This document shows, one piece after another, positions 44,636 to 54,070 of a stretch of 64,000 bases of DNA. Made by a program: the position numbers and the translations under genes. The notes below the pieces were generated by a model, which did not search any database, was not told the origin of the DNA, and saw only the letters and a list, made by a program, of their open reading frames with translations. This DNA comes from an uncultured Lachnospiraceae bacterium (lineage in GTDB: Bacteria > Bacillota > Clostridia > Lachnospirales > Lachnospiraceae), in NCBI GenBank assembly GCA_934339135.1, contig CAKRHP010000004.1, positions 130,842 through 194,841 of the forward strand, given 5' to 3'. The stretch's first letter is position 1; each line of letters starts with the position of its first letter.

Positions 44636-44824
44636 ATCAGATACCTCCTTTTCCGATTGATGTTCTGAGCGTAGCATAATGATGGGAAGATTTCCTCCCC
44701 ATAAACAGCGAATCAGGAGAAAACAGCGGTATTACCCATAAACAGAGACTCAACCAATCCAATCAACCCTTATCTTTGTAGTTCATCATAATCCTTATTG
44801 TTTATTATAACGGAAGATATCTCA

Positions 44825-46120
44825 TTAATTATCCTTTAACCGGTGGTACGTTGTTTTTACATACTCGTCCATCATCCCGGAAATATAATCAAATACCAGA
44901 CGCTCCTGCAATGCCTTTTTGAGATCCTTGTCACGGCTCTCCCTCTCATACTCCGCTTCATATTGCTTCATAATATTCTCTGCGCGGTACTCCGGCGGCA
45001 GATAGTTTACATTTTGAGAATAGAACTCATACAATGTCCGCAGCATCGTCTCACCCTGCTGCTCATATGCATAGACCTCATCCGTATTGGTGATGCAGTC
45101 ATAGGTTGTCTGCTTCAGACCGGATGCCAGCCTGCCATATGTCACAAATCCAATTTCCTGATCCTTTTTGGTTCCCTTCTTTTGCTTCTCTTCCATCGTC
45201 AGATCCACAATTCCAATATCATTGATCAATGTGTTGATGATACGGGAGGTCACTTCTTTGCGGTATAATTTGGAAAACTCCGCGGAGGAAATTGTTTTAT
45301 TTTTGTACCCGGCACGGTCCTTGCTTTCATAAATAATTTTTTCCAGACACTCAATACTCGCATCGTCGTCAATGCCCCGGTAAAACTCATGATAAATATC
45401 ATCCAGAGTAAAGCTGCCCAATCTCAGCCCATCCTCCAGATCATGTGCCGCATAAGCAATCTCATCTGCCAGATCTACAATCTGCACATCAATCGTGCGC
45501 AGCTCCACACCCGTTTCAGACATAATCTTATTGACCAGCTCATAATCCCTGTCGTAAATAAACTTTTGATTTTTGGTGGAAATTCTGTCGTATTGATTGT
45601 AATATTTCAATACACCAAGCAAGGTACGATACGTGAGATTCAGACCTTGAAAGTCCGCTCTTTTCTGCTCCACGGTCGTCAAAATCCGAAATGTCTGTGC
45701 ATTCCCCTCGAAGCCTCCCACCTGCTTCGCAAGCTTATCTAAAAACCGTTCCCCGGCATGACCAAAGGGCGGATTTCCGATATCATGAGCCAGAGCCGCT
45801 GCCTCTACAACATAGATCTCATCCCGGTCATATCCAATCTCCATGGCAATAGATCTCGCAATTTGTGCCACCTCCAGACTATGCGTCAGCCGATTACGAA
45901 TAAACTGATCCGACTGTACCGCAAAGAGCTGCATTTTCCCCTGCAGACGCCGGAAAGAGGACGCATATAATATTCTTGTATAATCTCTCTGATACTCCCC
46001 ATCAAATCTGGGACGGTTCCCCTCCTGATATTGGCGCATCTGCAGAGCTTCATTCTGTGAGATTGGAAGTAAAAACTGTTTTTTGATATCGGCCGCTTGT
46101 TGTTGAAGTGTTGTGGGCAT
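44825..46120 (-). CDS. dgt: dGTP triphosphohydrolase (HD-domain dNTPase)
   Basis: The 431 aa protein has the HD phosphohydrolase core. FRRLQGKMQLF and NRLTHSLEVAQIARSIA (metal-binding His, about 75) precede AALAHDIGNPPFGHAGERFL (HD pair about 108), and DLADEIAYAAHDLEDGL (about 215) supplies the last Asp. The family hydrolyses dGTP or other dNTPs to the nucleoside and triphosphate, tuning dNTP pools; relatives act in antiphage nucleotide depletion. Start at 46120 after GGAGG. It lies at the border of the AT-rich defence region but has host-like composition, so a housekeeping role is more likely. Confidence 0.92.
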   Translation of the reverse strand: MPTTLQQQAADIKKQFLLPISQNEALQMRQYQEGNRPRFDGEYQRDYTRILYASSFRRLQGKMQLFAVQSDQFIRNRLTHSLEVAQIARSIAMEIGYDRDEIYVVEAAALAHDIGNPPFGHAGERFLDKLAKQVGGFEGNAQTFRILTTVEQKRADFQGLNLTYRTLLGVLKYYNQYDRISTKNQKFIYDRDYELVNKIMSETGVELRTIDVQIVDLADEIAYAAHDLEDGLRLGSFTLDDIYHEFYRGIDDDASIECLEKIIYESKDRAGYKNKTISSAEFSKLYRKEVTSRIINTLINDIGIVDLTMEEKQKKGTKKDQEIGFVTYGRLASGLKQTTYDCITNTDEVYAYEQQGETMLRTLYEFYSQNVNYLPPEYRAENIMKQYEAEYERESRDKDLKKALQERLVFDYISGMMDEYVKTTYHRLKDN

Positions 46121-46284
46121 GGTAAATTCCTCCGGGTATACGTATATTATTAGTATGATTCGTAGGCAGCCTGTTTACGCAGGCATGCTGTGTGTTACTA
46201 TTATCGCATCCTTACGGGGAATATTCAAGAGGGGGAGGACCGGGGAATTGTTGGAGAAAATTATCAAGAACCTTTCGAGGCACC

Positions 46285-46647
46285 TTACAATGCATCATGA
46301 ATACAATCCTCGATCAAGTTTAAAACTACACCTGTTAATACTGCAATGATGATTCCGGAAATCAGAGGATGATCCTCTGCCAATTTCTCTAATCGGTCGT
46401 GCAGCTTTTTTTCATAATAAGACTCTTTTGAAATAAAGAGGATTACTTTATCCCAGATTGACAATTTTTCATTCGTTGTTCTGTCATTCGACTTTTCATA
46501 ATGTATCAAACCGTGTTCCAGTTGACAAGATGTATTCCATTTATTGGTCTTATGCATCTGATCATAAAGAATCATATAAATATAATATCTATAATATGTA
46601 TCGTATTTATTTTTCGTATTACATCCTATCTCAACATCCACTGTCAT
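46285..46647 (-). CDS. Hypothetical protein with C-terminal membrane helix
   Basis: Not recognised. The best spaced start is 46647 (MTVDVEIGCNTKNK; GGAGG 8 nt upstream), giving 120 aa; 46653 is possible. The N-terminal part is polar and Tyr-rich (YDTYYRYYIYMILYDQ), the C-terminus has a hydrophobic segment (LISGIIIAVLTGVVLNLIED). AT-rich, read in the same direction as the XRE gene 70 bp upstream, and possibly controlled by it. Confidence 0.55.
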   Translation of the reverse strand: MTVDVEIGCNTKNKYDTYYRYYIYMILYDQMHKTNKWNTSCQLEHGLIHYEKSNDRTTNEKLSIWDKVILFISKESYYEKKLHDRLEKLAEDHPLISGIIIAVLTGVVLNLIEDCIHDAL

Positions 46648-46718
46648 ACTCATTTCCTCCATATCCTATTTTTATCCAAACACACATCTCCATTTAACCT
46701 TGTGTAGCTCCTATCCGA

Positions 46719-47054
46719 TCACCTTCCTAATAATGCTGATAAATACCCTAATAACCGCTCTTTATTCTTTCCTGACAAACAACGGTAATGTTCAATAATA
46801 ATTTCCTCATCTTTATTTAAGACGCTTATATCCCACTCATTTTCTTTGTTCACATTATCTTTCTCTGACAATAACTCATAAGGACTAATATTTAATACCT
46901 CACAGATTTTTAAAATCTTATCTGCCGACGGATTTGTCTTTTTCCTCTTCCAATCACTGATTGTACTTTGAGAAATTTCTGTCTGTTCCGAAAATTCTTT
47001 CTGACTCATACCATTTTGATTCATTAAAATAAAAATCTTTTCACTGATCAACAA
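46719..47054 (-). CDS. XRE-family transcriptional regulator (111 aa)
   Basis: HTH_3 at residues 5-60: ILMNQNGMSQKEFSEQTEIS then QSTISDWKRKKTNPSADKIL. The C-terminal segment (DEEIIIEHYRCLSGKNKERL) is a short oligomerisation tail common in phage-type repressors. A consensus promoter with a palindrome straddling the transcript start lies directly upstream (47089-47136), as expected for an autoregulated repressor at the edge of a mobile island. Confidence 0.88.
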   Translation of the reverse strand: MLISEKIFILMNQNGMSQKEFSEQTEISQSTISDWKRKKTNPSADKILKICEVLNISPYELLSEKDNVNKENEWDISVLNKDEEIIIEHYRCLSGKNKERLLGYLSALLGR

Positions 47055-47088
47055 AAAACCATCTCCTGTTCCCGCATCTTTCTCACTT

Positions 47089-47136
47089 ATACGTATCGTA
47101 TATGCGAATTATAATATAAAATAATCCGTATGTCAA
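47089..47136 (-). promoter_or_regulatory. Consensus promoter with palindromic operator for the XRE gene
   Basis: On the minus strand TTGACA (47131-47136), 17 bp, TATAAT (47108-47113), a perfect sigma-A promoter. ATACG-TAT-CGTAT (47089-47101), a 5-3-5 palindrome, covers the expected transcript start; another ATACG half-site abuts the -35. This fits tight autorepression. Confidence 0.75.
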
Positions 47137-47190
47137 TTGTTATTGATCTTATCACAGAACTAATATGTTCCACCACACGCTCTTTTTTAT

Positions 47191-47595
47191 TTAAACAATC
47201 TTTTCCGCAATTTTATCAATCAGTGTCACATCCGCCGGCAGCCATTCCACAGAGTTTAGTTCTCCCCGCTGTAACCACTTTGCCGCTTCGTGTTCCTTCA
47301 GGACCAAATCTCCCGAAATAATCTCTGACCAGAAGCAATCCATAGAAAGATGAAATGTCGGATAATCATATTCTATCGTATCGACCAGTCCACCTACTTT
47401 AATCTCTGTATCAAGCTCCTCCATAATCTCACGCTTCAACGCCTCTTGCGGAGTTTCTCCCTCTTCAATTTTACCGCCAGGAAACTCCCAACCTCCTTTA
47501 AATTCTCCATAGCCTCTCTGAGTTGCAAAAATGATTGGTTGTCCCTGTTTATTTTCCGCCTTAATAACTGCCGCTACCACTCTTATTGTTTTCAT
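47191..47595 (-). CDS. NUDIX hydrolase, MutT/8-oxo-dGTP diphosphatase-like
   Basis: Start at 47595 (MKTIRVVAAVIKAENKQG), though its ribosome site is weak (AAAGGG, 11 nt). The 134 aa protein has the NUDIX box GGKIEEGETPQEALKREIMEEL (residues about 44-65; the REXXEE core carries the metal-binding Glu residues) and the MutT-type start. It would hydrolyse oxidised or non-canonical NTPs. The helicase gene ends 57 bp upstream; this MutT and the DUF3427 helicase are often neighbours in Firmicutes (from memory), so it may serve the same defence unit. Confidence 0.9.
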   Translation of the reverse strand: MKTIRVVAAVIKAENKQGQPIIFATQRGYGEFKGGWEFPGGKIEEGETPQEALKREIMEELDTEIKVGGLVDTIEYDYPTFHLSMDCFWSEIISGDLVLKEHEAAKWLQRGELNSVEWLPADVTLIDKIAEKIV

Positions 47596-47651
47596 TTGAA
47601 TATCCGTCCCTTTCCCAAAACCATTCACATTCGAACTACTACCATAAACTT

Positions 47652-50648
47652 CTACTCATTTATAATATATTCATATAAATCTTCACGAACCGGAACATCC
47701 AGCAACCACTCAATCTCTACTGCAGTTTTACTTGTATTGGGCATAATAAATTCCTTGACATTTCCGCTGGCATGCATATACCCCAGATAATAAAATTCCT
47801 TGGAAATCTTATCGTCCTTATTTTTTCGAACAAATAAATGGACTTGTATCCCTCGTTCCTCGGCATGAAGAAAATTCTGAACATCTTCTGACTGAATGCT
47901 TCTACCTGATTTTGATATTGCAATTAAACGGTTGCTGCTAGTAAAATGATCCTCGTATTTTGTGGTATCGCTGATATCCTCCGCTTTATCATAATTGATA
48001 AATACAGGAAATGTCTTTGTCTTTTTATCAAACTTATATCCACCAATGTTTAACGGAACCTCATTCGTTTCCCAGTTCAGTAATCGACATACATCCTCAT
48101 ATGTATATTTCTGATACAGGACAAAATCCGTTTCTCGATATGTATGAGAAAAGTCGCGCTCATACCGGCTAATCCCAAAATCAGTCAACTCCTTCATAAT
48201 ACCATAAAACGCTTCGTTTGCAAGCATTGCTTCAAAAGACCTTGATGCATGATAATCGTTCCCATTTTGATCGTCCCTTTCAAGAAAAATGCAATCTGAA
48301 TATGTCTTTTTGCTTGCACCCGCAGGGAACTGATTTGTCATAATATTTACAATATTATCTTTCTGCTCCAGACTCATCTGCTTGCCATAATGTCTTTGCA
48401 ATTCTTTCTGTAATTCGGCGAAAATTGAAAATTCATGTACATATTCAAGCATTCGATCCAAAAGCTTTAATTCCTGAATTCTCTTTCCATTGGCAAGCTT
48501 TTTGGATACAAACTCAACAACCTTTTCCTCTTCCGGCGATAATCTCACCGTATAGTCTTTCTCATATTTTATTAAAAATTTATAGTAGCTTCCCAAACTG
48601 TTATTATCAAAAATCCGGAGAACATCCATTTCTCCATAATCGTCAAAATCCTTTAATTTCGGAATCTTTCCCAATTTATTTTTAAGATTTGTATAATTCT
48701 CCTTAATCAATTTTATATCACTAAAGTTCGCTCCATCCACCGCTGCAAAAATACGCTTTCTGCTAATCTCATCAAAGTGAATCGTGCTAGCTCCCGGAAT
48801 CACCCTTCCACCTTCCAATAAGTATCTGCGAATATTGTCTTTGTTGTAGCTGCGATCACCGGATAATGCGATTGGAATCATAAAGTTATTCTTATAATTT
48901 CCAATGAAATCAAGAATCACAACATATTCCTTCTGTGGTGCTTTTCTAAGGCCACGCCCTAATTGTTGAATAAAAACAATTGGAGACTGCGTCGGCCGAA
49001 GCATAATCACCTGATTCACCTCCACAATGTCCGTACCCTCGGAGAAGATATCAACTGTTATGATATAGTCCAAATAGTCCTCATCTCCTGACTGTACATC
49101 CATTGTTAAGCGATCAATTGCTTCCGACCTCATATTTTCCGAATCGTCACCACTTAATGCAATTGTTTTCCATCCACGCTCATTAAATTTTGCAGATAAT
49201 TCTCTCGCCTCTTCTATTCTGCTGCAAAAAATCAATCCCTTCACACGATCTCCCGAATATCCATAATATTCAGCCTGTTTCATTACATACTTCACACGCT
49301 CGTCACTTGTTAAATACCGAAAATGCTCCAGCTGTTCCTCCTTTGATTTTCCCTCATCAGAAACCATTGCCAAATCCGTAATGCCAAAATAATGAAAAGG
49401 GCATAACAAATCTTCATCCATCGCCTGTTGCAACCGGATCTCATATACAATATTATGATCGAATACTTCGTATATATTTCGTCCTTCTATATTGTCATCC
49501 CTTTTATCAGGAGTTGCTGTCATTCCAAGAGTAAATTGGGGCATAAAGTAATCCATCACTCTTTTATAACTGCCAGCACTTGTATGATGCGCCTCGTCAT
49601 AAATACATGCGTCAAAATAATCTCTCGTAAATTTATCTAAATGCTCCTGCCTGCTCAATGTCTGTACCGTTGCAAACACAAAATCAGCATTATAATCGTG
49701 CTCTGTTCCCGACACCAATCCCGTTCGAATATTATTTCCAAACACCGCTTCAAAAGAGGTCTTTGCCTGCTTTGCAATCTGATTCCTATGTACCAAAAAC
49801 AGGACACGTTGAAATCCCAGTTCACGCATAGCAAAAGCAGAGGCATATGTCTTTCCAGTACCTGTTGCTGAGATCAGCAACGCCTTATCCACATCTTTAT
49901 TTCTAAGCTCCAGCAAATTATAAATAAATGCTCTTTGCATCGAATTCGGCTGTAAGGTATATGACGCAATAGAAGGAATTTCCTGATTTTTTGCAATTTT
50001 CTTTTGCTCTGCAACCATTTTATCAAACAGTTGCTTTTCTTTATATTTTCTTCGGTAATCCTGAATAAATTCATCATAAGTTTTCGTAAATTCCACTGAA
50101 TTCCACAACTTATCAAACTCATCCAAAATAGAAACCAGCATTTCACCTTTGTCCGTAGACACAAGCTTGGTATTCCACTCCATATTGCGCGTCAACGCAT
50201 CCTGCGTCAGATTAGAGCTGCCAATAATAAAACGATATTCTTCCTTATTCTGAAAAATATATCCCTTCGTATGAAATCCATTTCCTGCCCGTTCCGTCTG
50301 ATACATGCGCAATTCCACGTTGGAAAGCCCCGCCAATGTATCCAACGCCACCGGATCACTAAACGTAAGATAATCCGTTGTCAAAATTCGTCCCGGAATC
50401 CCTCTCCTCTCCAGCTCCTTCAAAGTCTGCAACAAAGGCGTAATGCCTCCTCTGGTAATAAAAGCAACACTGATTATAAAACTATCGCATTTGCACAGCT
50501 CATCCTCAATGGCAGAAAATACCTTCTGCCCATCCTTATTATTGTTGTATATAAATTGTGGCCGATAGGCCAGATTGGAATTTGTGTTACTGTTAATAAA
50601 GGCTGTGTTAAAGCCGGATTGGAATTGTAGTATCTTGTCGTTGGTCAT
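47652..50648 (-). CDS. PLD-nuclease / SF2 helicase / DUF3427 protein
   Basis: Start at 50648 (MTNDKILQFQSGFNTAF) after AAAGGAAC gives 998 aa. Domains: PLD-type nuclease about 30-190 (GFHTKGYIFQNKEEYRFIIGSSNLT in outline: HxK and GSSN), SF2 helicase about 225-620 (Walker A LISATGTGKTYAS, DEAH box CIYDEAHHTSAG, motif III GMTATPDK, motif VI QQLGRGLRKAP), and a C-terminal DUF3427 region (SRYERDFSHTYRETDFVLYQ, VFINYDKAEDISDTTKYEDH). This architecture is found in bacterial defence islands; it is thought to attack invading DNA. The gene is AT-rich with respect to the chromosome. Confidence 0.9.
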   Translation of the reverse strand: MTNDKILQFQSGFNTAFINSNTNSNLAYRPQFIYNNNKDGQKVFSAIEDELCKCDSFIISVAFITRGGITPLLQTLKELERRGIPGRILTTDYLTFSDPVALDTLAGLSNVELRMYQTERAGNGFHTKGYIFQNKEEYRFIIGSSNLTQDALTRNMEWNTKLVSTDKGEMLVSILDEFDKLWNSVEFTKTYDEFIQDYRRKYKEKQLFDKMVAEQKKIAKNQEIPSIASYTLQPNSMQRAFIYNLLELRNKDVDKALLISATGTGKTYASAFAMRELGFQRVLFLVHRNQIAKQAKTSFEAVFGNNIRTGLVSGTEHDYNADFVFATVQTLSRQEHLDKFTRDYFDACIYDEAHHTSAGSYKRVMDYFMPQFTLGMTATPDKRDDNIEGRNIYEVFDHNIVYEIRLQQAMDEDLLCPFHYFGITDLAMVSDEGKSKEEQLEHFRYLTSDERVKYVMKQAEYYGYSGDRVKGLIFCSRIEEARELSAKFNERGWKTIALSGDDSENMRSEAIDRLTMDVQSGDEDYLDYIITVDIFSEGTDIVEVNQVIMLRPTQSPIVFIQQLGRGLRKAPQKEYVVILDFIGNYKNNFMIPIALSGDRSYNKDNIRRYLLEGGRVIPGASTIHFDEISRKRIFAAVDGANFSDIKLIKENYTNLKNKLGKIPKLKDFDDYGEMDVLRIFDNNSLGSYYKFLIKYEKDYTVRLSPEEEKVVEFVSKKLANGKRIQELKLLDRMLEYVHEFSIFAELQKELQRHYGKQMSLEQKDNIVNIMTNQFPAGASKKTYSDCIFLERDDQNGNDYHASRSFEAMLANEAFYGIMKELTDFGISRYERDFSHTYRETDFVLYQKYTYEDVCRLLNWETNEVPLNIGGYKFDKKTKTFPVFINYDKAEDISDTTKYEDHFTSSNRLIAISKSGRSIQSEDVQNFLHAEERGIQVHLFVRKNKDDKISKEFYYLGYMHASGNVKEFIMPNTSKTAVEIEWLLDVPVREDLYEYIINE

Positions 50649-50733
50649 TGTGGTTCCTTTCGTGAGGGGGCGGTACAAAATGATTTAAGCAAATTTTATA
50701 TTCTCTGAGTTTTCAACTACTTAAACGCCTTTA

Positions 50734-52668
50734 TCAATGTCTGTCCATTGGAAAACTAAATATTTTATCTATGGAATTTTCATCTGTATCATCCTCTTCC
50801 ACAATAGCATCCCTATCATGCTGTTCATAACCTTCCAAAGAATAAATATCTTCCTTCTGCAGAACGCTAGACTGTAACATCTTCATTATTTTCACCAACT
50901 CTGGTGATATATCTGTTTTCTGCATTACATCTAATATATCATCCTTGTTGATATTTAGCTTCATATCATCATTAAGCCATTTAAATATTTGCTTCAATGC
51001 TTCCTTTCCCATTCCCACTCTTTTATATAATTCCAGATCACTTCTTTTTTCATAATCCATTCTAATTCTTTCTGCTTCATGCTTGACAGTAACATTGTTT
51101 CTATACTCTTGCAGATCCAGAATAAGCCCTGCTTTAAATATACTGTCTTCTAAATTATCGTCATACTTATATCTGGACATAACTATAGTTTCATGTAGAT
51201 ATTCAAAAATTTTTTGTTCAATTTCTTCTACTTTTGGAATTGCTTTACCCTGATACTTATTTTCAAGTGCTCTGTGTATCAACTCTCCATCTAATATATA
51301 ATTTTCAATTTCATATCTATCCAGCAAAAATAATTGAACACCTTTATTTTCTCCATATTCCTCCAATTTACGTTTCCATTCTATTGAAAGTCCGTCACTG
51401 TCTCTAACAAAAATAATTTCTATATCTTTGTTTAAAAACTCTTTTAACAACGGTTTAATTTGGAATGGTATTTTATCATCTTTACTTCTTCCCTTATGAA
51501 TTGATATAGTATTTGCACCATAAAAAACTCTCGTCCCCAGAATTCTATCTATATTTTCCCATATGTCAGTATTCGCATCTTCTATAAAAACCATCTTTCC
51601 ACTAATGACGGATTTTGCCATTTCATAATTATCAAGCTGTGCTATTTTCTCTTCAACCTCTTCCTCTATCGATAACGGTTCACATAAATCATTATTTGCC
51701 GTAATTGGAACAACACTAGATGGCTTAACTGTTTTTATTATTGCAGCCGAATGCGTTGAAATTATAATCTGTATATCCAATTCTTTTTGTATTTTTTGCA
51801 AAGATTTTGCCAATGCAACTTGCATATTAGGGTGAAGATGTGCATCTGGTTCATCTAATAAAACCACTCTACAGTCCTTCGGGCAAGATGTATATATTGG
51901 AACTAATATTTGAAGAATTTGCATAAATCCACTTCCAGACGAATTATAATCGAATGTTATTCTTTTGTCGTCAAGTTTTTCGCTATATTCAGCCGTTATA
52001 TACATATCCTTTTGTTCATTAAATATTGCATCCTCTAAATAAAATCCAAAATCATTTACTAATCTATTCTTTAATTTTTCATAATTTTGAATATTATTTT
52101 CTTTCAAATCTAAAACCAGGTTTCGTATAACAGCACTTGCATTTCCTGACGTCAAATGTTGTTTTATATTAACCGGAAATAATCTTTGTTCCGTTTCTTG
52201 TAAACCAACAAAACCAGAAATCAAAAGAGGAGAATACTTGTATTCCATAGGTGAATTTTTAAGTTCATTTTCATCCGATAAACACTTTAAATTGTACCCA
52301 CCAAACAGGGAAGATATTTGTAATTTGTATAAATTTTTCTTATCATCCTCCATTTGAATAATTGCACCGAAACTTTTCTTTCCCCGTCTACTTTGACGTG
52401 ACACCTTTCCATAATATAATTCTCTAAAATCTGAAATGTTTATTCCTGGTAACACCGTTGCACCAATCCCTCTACTTTTAGGTATTGCTCTACCATTTTT
52501 TGTACTTATCAGATCACTTTTTGCAAATGTATTAAGTGACAAATTAATTGCTTGTATTACAGTTGTTTTTCCACAACTATTTTCTCCCATTAAAACAGTA
52601 AAAGGTTTAAGAATAATCTCATTATCTTTAAATTTTTTAAATCTTTGAAGTTTAACTTTTGTAATCAT
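50734..52668 (-). CDS. OLD-family-like AAA ATPase with TOPRIM-type region
   Basis: The 644 aa protein has an ABC-like ATPase head: Walker A GENSCGKTT at 28-36, signature-like SSGSGFMQI near 250, Walker B VVLLDEPDAHLHP near 277 and the D-loop ISTHSAAII. After about residue 350 comes a TOPRIM-like arrangement: MVFIEDANTDIW (in place of the usual E-G-x-x-D), then IIFVRDSDGLS (DxD) and YEIENYIL, giving acidic residues for metal. OLD proteins are nucleases in antiphage systems. It starts 195 bp after the retron RT ends, after a hairpin, so it may be an accessory gene or an independent system. Confidence 0.82.
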   Translation of the reverse strand: MITKVKLQRFKKFKDNEIILKPFTVLMGENSCGKTTVIQAINLSLNTFAKSDLISTKNGRAIPKSRGIGATVLPGINISDFRELYYGKVSRQSRRGKKSFGAIIQMEDDKKNLYKLQISSLFGGYNLKCLSDENELKNSPMEYKYSPLLISGFVGLQETEQRLFPVNIKQHLTSGNASAVIRNLVLDLKENNIQNYEKLKNRLVNDFGFYLEDAIFNEQKDMYITAEYSEKLDDKRITFDYNSSGSGFMQILQILVPIYTSCPKDCRVVLLDEPDAHLHPNMQVALAKSLQKIQKELDIQIIISTHSAAIIKTVKPSSVVPITANNDLCEPLSIEEEVEEKIAQLDNYEMAKSVISGKMVFIEDANTDIWENIDRILGTRVFYGANTISIHKGRSKDDKIPFQIKPLLKEFLNKDIEIIFVRDSDGLSIEWKRKLEEYGENKGVQLFLLDRYEIENYILDGELIHRALENKYQGKAIPKVEEIEQKIFEYLHETIVMSRYKYDDNLEDSIFKAGLILDLQEYRNNVTVKHEAERIRMDYEKRSDLELYKRVGMGKEALKQIFKWLNDDMKLNINKDDILDVMQKTDISPELVKIMKMLQSSVLQKEDIYSLEGYEQHDRDAIVEEDDTDENSIDKIFSFPMDRH

Positions 52669-52806
52669 AATTTACTCCTTTTTTATCAAACTTTTAACTT
52701 TAATTTGTTTGTTAACACATCATTCTATTTCAAGAGCAATTTCTCATTCAAATAATTTTACGGAATTCATCCAAATGTTGATTATAATCATATTATTAAT
52801 AATAAC

Positions 52807-52846
52807 AAAAGCCGAAAACTCGTATAAATACAAGCTTTTGGCTTTT
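52807..52846 (-). terminator. Long hairpin after the retron RT (terminator-like)
   Basis: AAAAGCC, AAAA and CTTGTAT arms pair with ATACGAG, TTTT and GGCTTTT (about 18 pairs, one bulge each side, 2-4 nt loop). It lies 16 nt beyond the RT stop codon at 52863. The trailing sequence GTTATTATTAATAA is only moderately U-rich. Confidence 0.6.
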
Positions 52847-52862
52847 TAATTTTTTATTCCCC

Positions 52863-53891
52863 TCAACCAAAGGGATTCTCCGTAACTTCTACAAATTCCA
52901 TGTCTGGTAATTCTGCAAACAATTTATTTTCGTTGAACGCATTAACTACAGCTATATTGTGCGTAAATATTGTTTTTTTAATAATATTAGTAATATACTG
53001 AACAACTTTACCGCGAAACCCCTCTTCTATAGAATTTATATATGCAATCTTACCTAAGATTTGATTATTATCTTTGTAATCCATTGATTTTATTGAACAA
53101 TATATCTGTGCTCTCAAATCTCTTTTAAATTTTTTGTCCACATGAATACCGCCATCATTAATGGTAATACCAGTAACTGTTTTTTTAACATCATTAGATA
53201 AATATCTTGTTTTTTTATCATTAATTGTAAAACCTTCATCCATAACAATATATTTAATAAAATTCTCAATCCTATTCAAAAGTGTTCTGTTATTTGAAGA
53301 AAAAGTCAAATCATCCGCATATCGAGTATATACAATATCTTTTCGACTGCAATAACCATTAATCCGTGCGTCCATATGATAACATACCAAATTAGCAATA
53401 TACGGAGAAGTAACTGCACCTTGAGGCAAATAACCATTATATGTACACAAATTAGCTAAAACACCTGCAACCTTATTATTATAACCTATATTACAAAATA
53501 AAGTATATACCTGTTTTTCCTTTATTGAACCAAAAAAATTTTTAATATCCATTTCTAAAAGAAAAATATTTTTTTTATGTCTCTCCGCGTTTTCTCTCAA
53601 ACCATTTTTATGTGGCACAAAAGCCATTGCCTGCTGGGAGACAAAAATTTTTTCTAATATTTCTTTTAAAATCCACTTTTGTACCACTTTCAATGATAAA
53701 TTGGGTACATTCAATACTCTTTCTGTTTTGTCTTTTTTGGGAATTACCTTCCGGAAATAACAATATTCTTTTTTATATGTCAAATAATATAGTAACTGTT
53801 CTGTTATTGAAAGCTGTTCACACAAATGTTCAAACGAATTTATTACTGGGACACCTAAAGTATTTAGCACTACACTATTCCCTATATTCAA
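52863..53891 (-). CDS. Retron reverse transcriptase
   Basis: The TTG at 53891 with GAGGTG 5 nt upstream is the best start (342 aa); a TTG at 53915 lies inside the predicted ncRNA. It has RT motifs: domain 0/1 YYLTYKKEYCYFRKVIPKKD, the retron-specific NAXXH motif as RENAERHKKN near 100, LEMDIKNFFGSI, the catalytic box IVYTRYADDLTF (YADD near 197) and the retron VTG motif (KTVTGITIND near 246) followed by the thumb. It primes on the branching G of its msr RNA and makes msDNA. It lies downstream of the NDT/wHTH effector with the ncRNA between. Confidence 0.95.
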   Translation of the reverse strand: MNIGNSVVLNTLGVPVINSFEHLCEQLSITEQLLYYLTYKKEYCYFRKVIPKKDKTERVLNVPNLSLKVVQKWILKEILEKIFVSQQAMAFVPHKNGLRENAERHKKNIFLLEMDIKNFFGSIKEKQVYTLFCNIGYNNKVAGVLANLCTYNGYLPQGAVTSPYIANLVCYHMDARINGYCSRKDIVYTRYADDLTFSSNNRTLLNRIENFIKYIVMDEGFTINDKKTRYLSNDVKKTVTGITINDGGIHVDKKFKRDLRAQIYCSIKSMDYKDNNQILGKIAYINSIEEGFRGKVVQYITNIIKKTIFTHNIAVVNAFNENKLFAELPDMEFVEVTENPFG

Positions 53892-53896
53892 ATAAA

Positions 53897-54070
53897 TCAC
53901 CTCATTCTTACTCAATATATTTTCGGGTAAAACAACAGGGGAGTAACTCTATTGTGGTAATTCCCTGTTGTTTTAGCTGACTTTCTGTAATTATTTCTCT
54001 CATAAGGTCGAATCAACCTCCAGTTGTTATGTATGCATGCATATTAACAACAATTCTAAGAATGAGATGA
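53897..54070 (-). ncRNA. Retron msr-msd RNA (a1/a2 repeats, branching G, msd hairpin)
   Basis: On the minus strand the 14 nt arm TCATCTCATTCTTA (54070-54057; inside the 3' end of the effector gene) pairs with TAAGAATGAGGTGA (53910-53897; overlapping the RT ribosome site) with one G-U pair: the a1/a2 repeat. The base after a1 is G (54056), so TTA-G mirrors the branching G of Ec86 (TTAGC). Then come an msr hairpin GTTGTTA/TAACAAC (54051-54023), AGGTT-GATTC-GACCT (54019-54005), and a 12 bp stem AAAACAACAGGG/CCCTGTTGTTTT with 22 nt loop (53974-53929), the msd hairpin. Pairing by eye; the class is not known to me. Confidence 0.82.

Noticed and set aside
53916..54055. Considered as plain intergenic space or an ordinary terminator between effector and RT
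   Set aside because: The a1/a2 pairing across the region, the branching G and the msd-type stem explain it better as the retron ncRNA; no U-tract follows the large stem.
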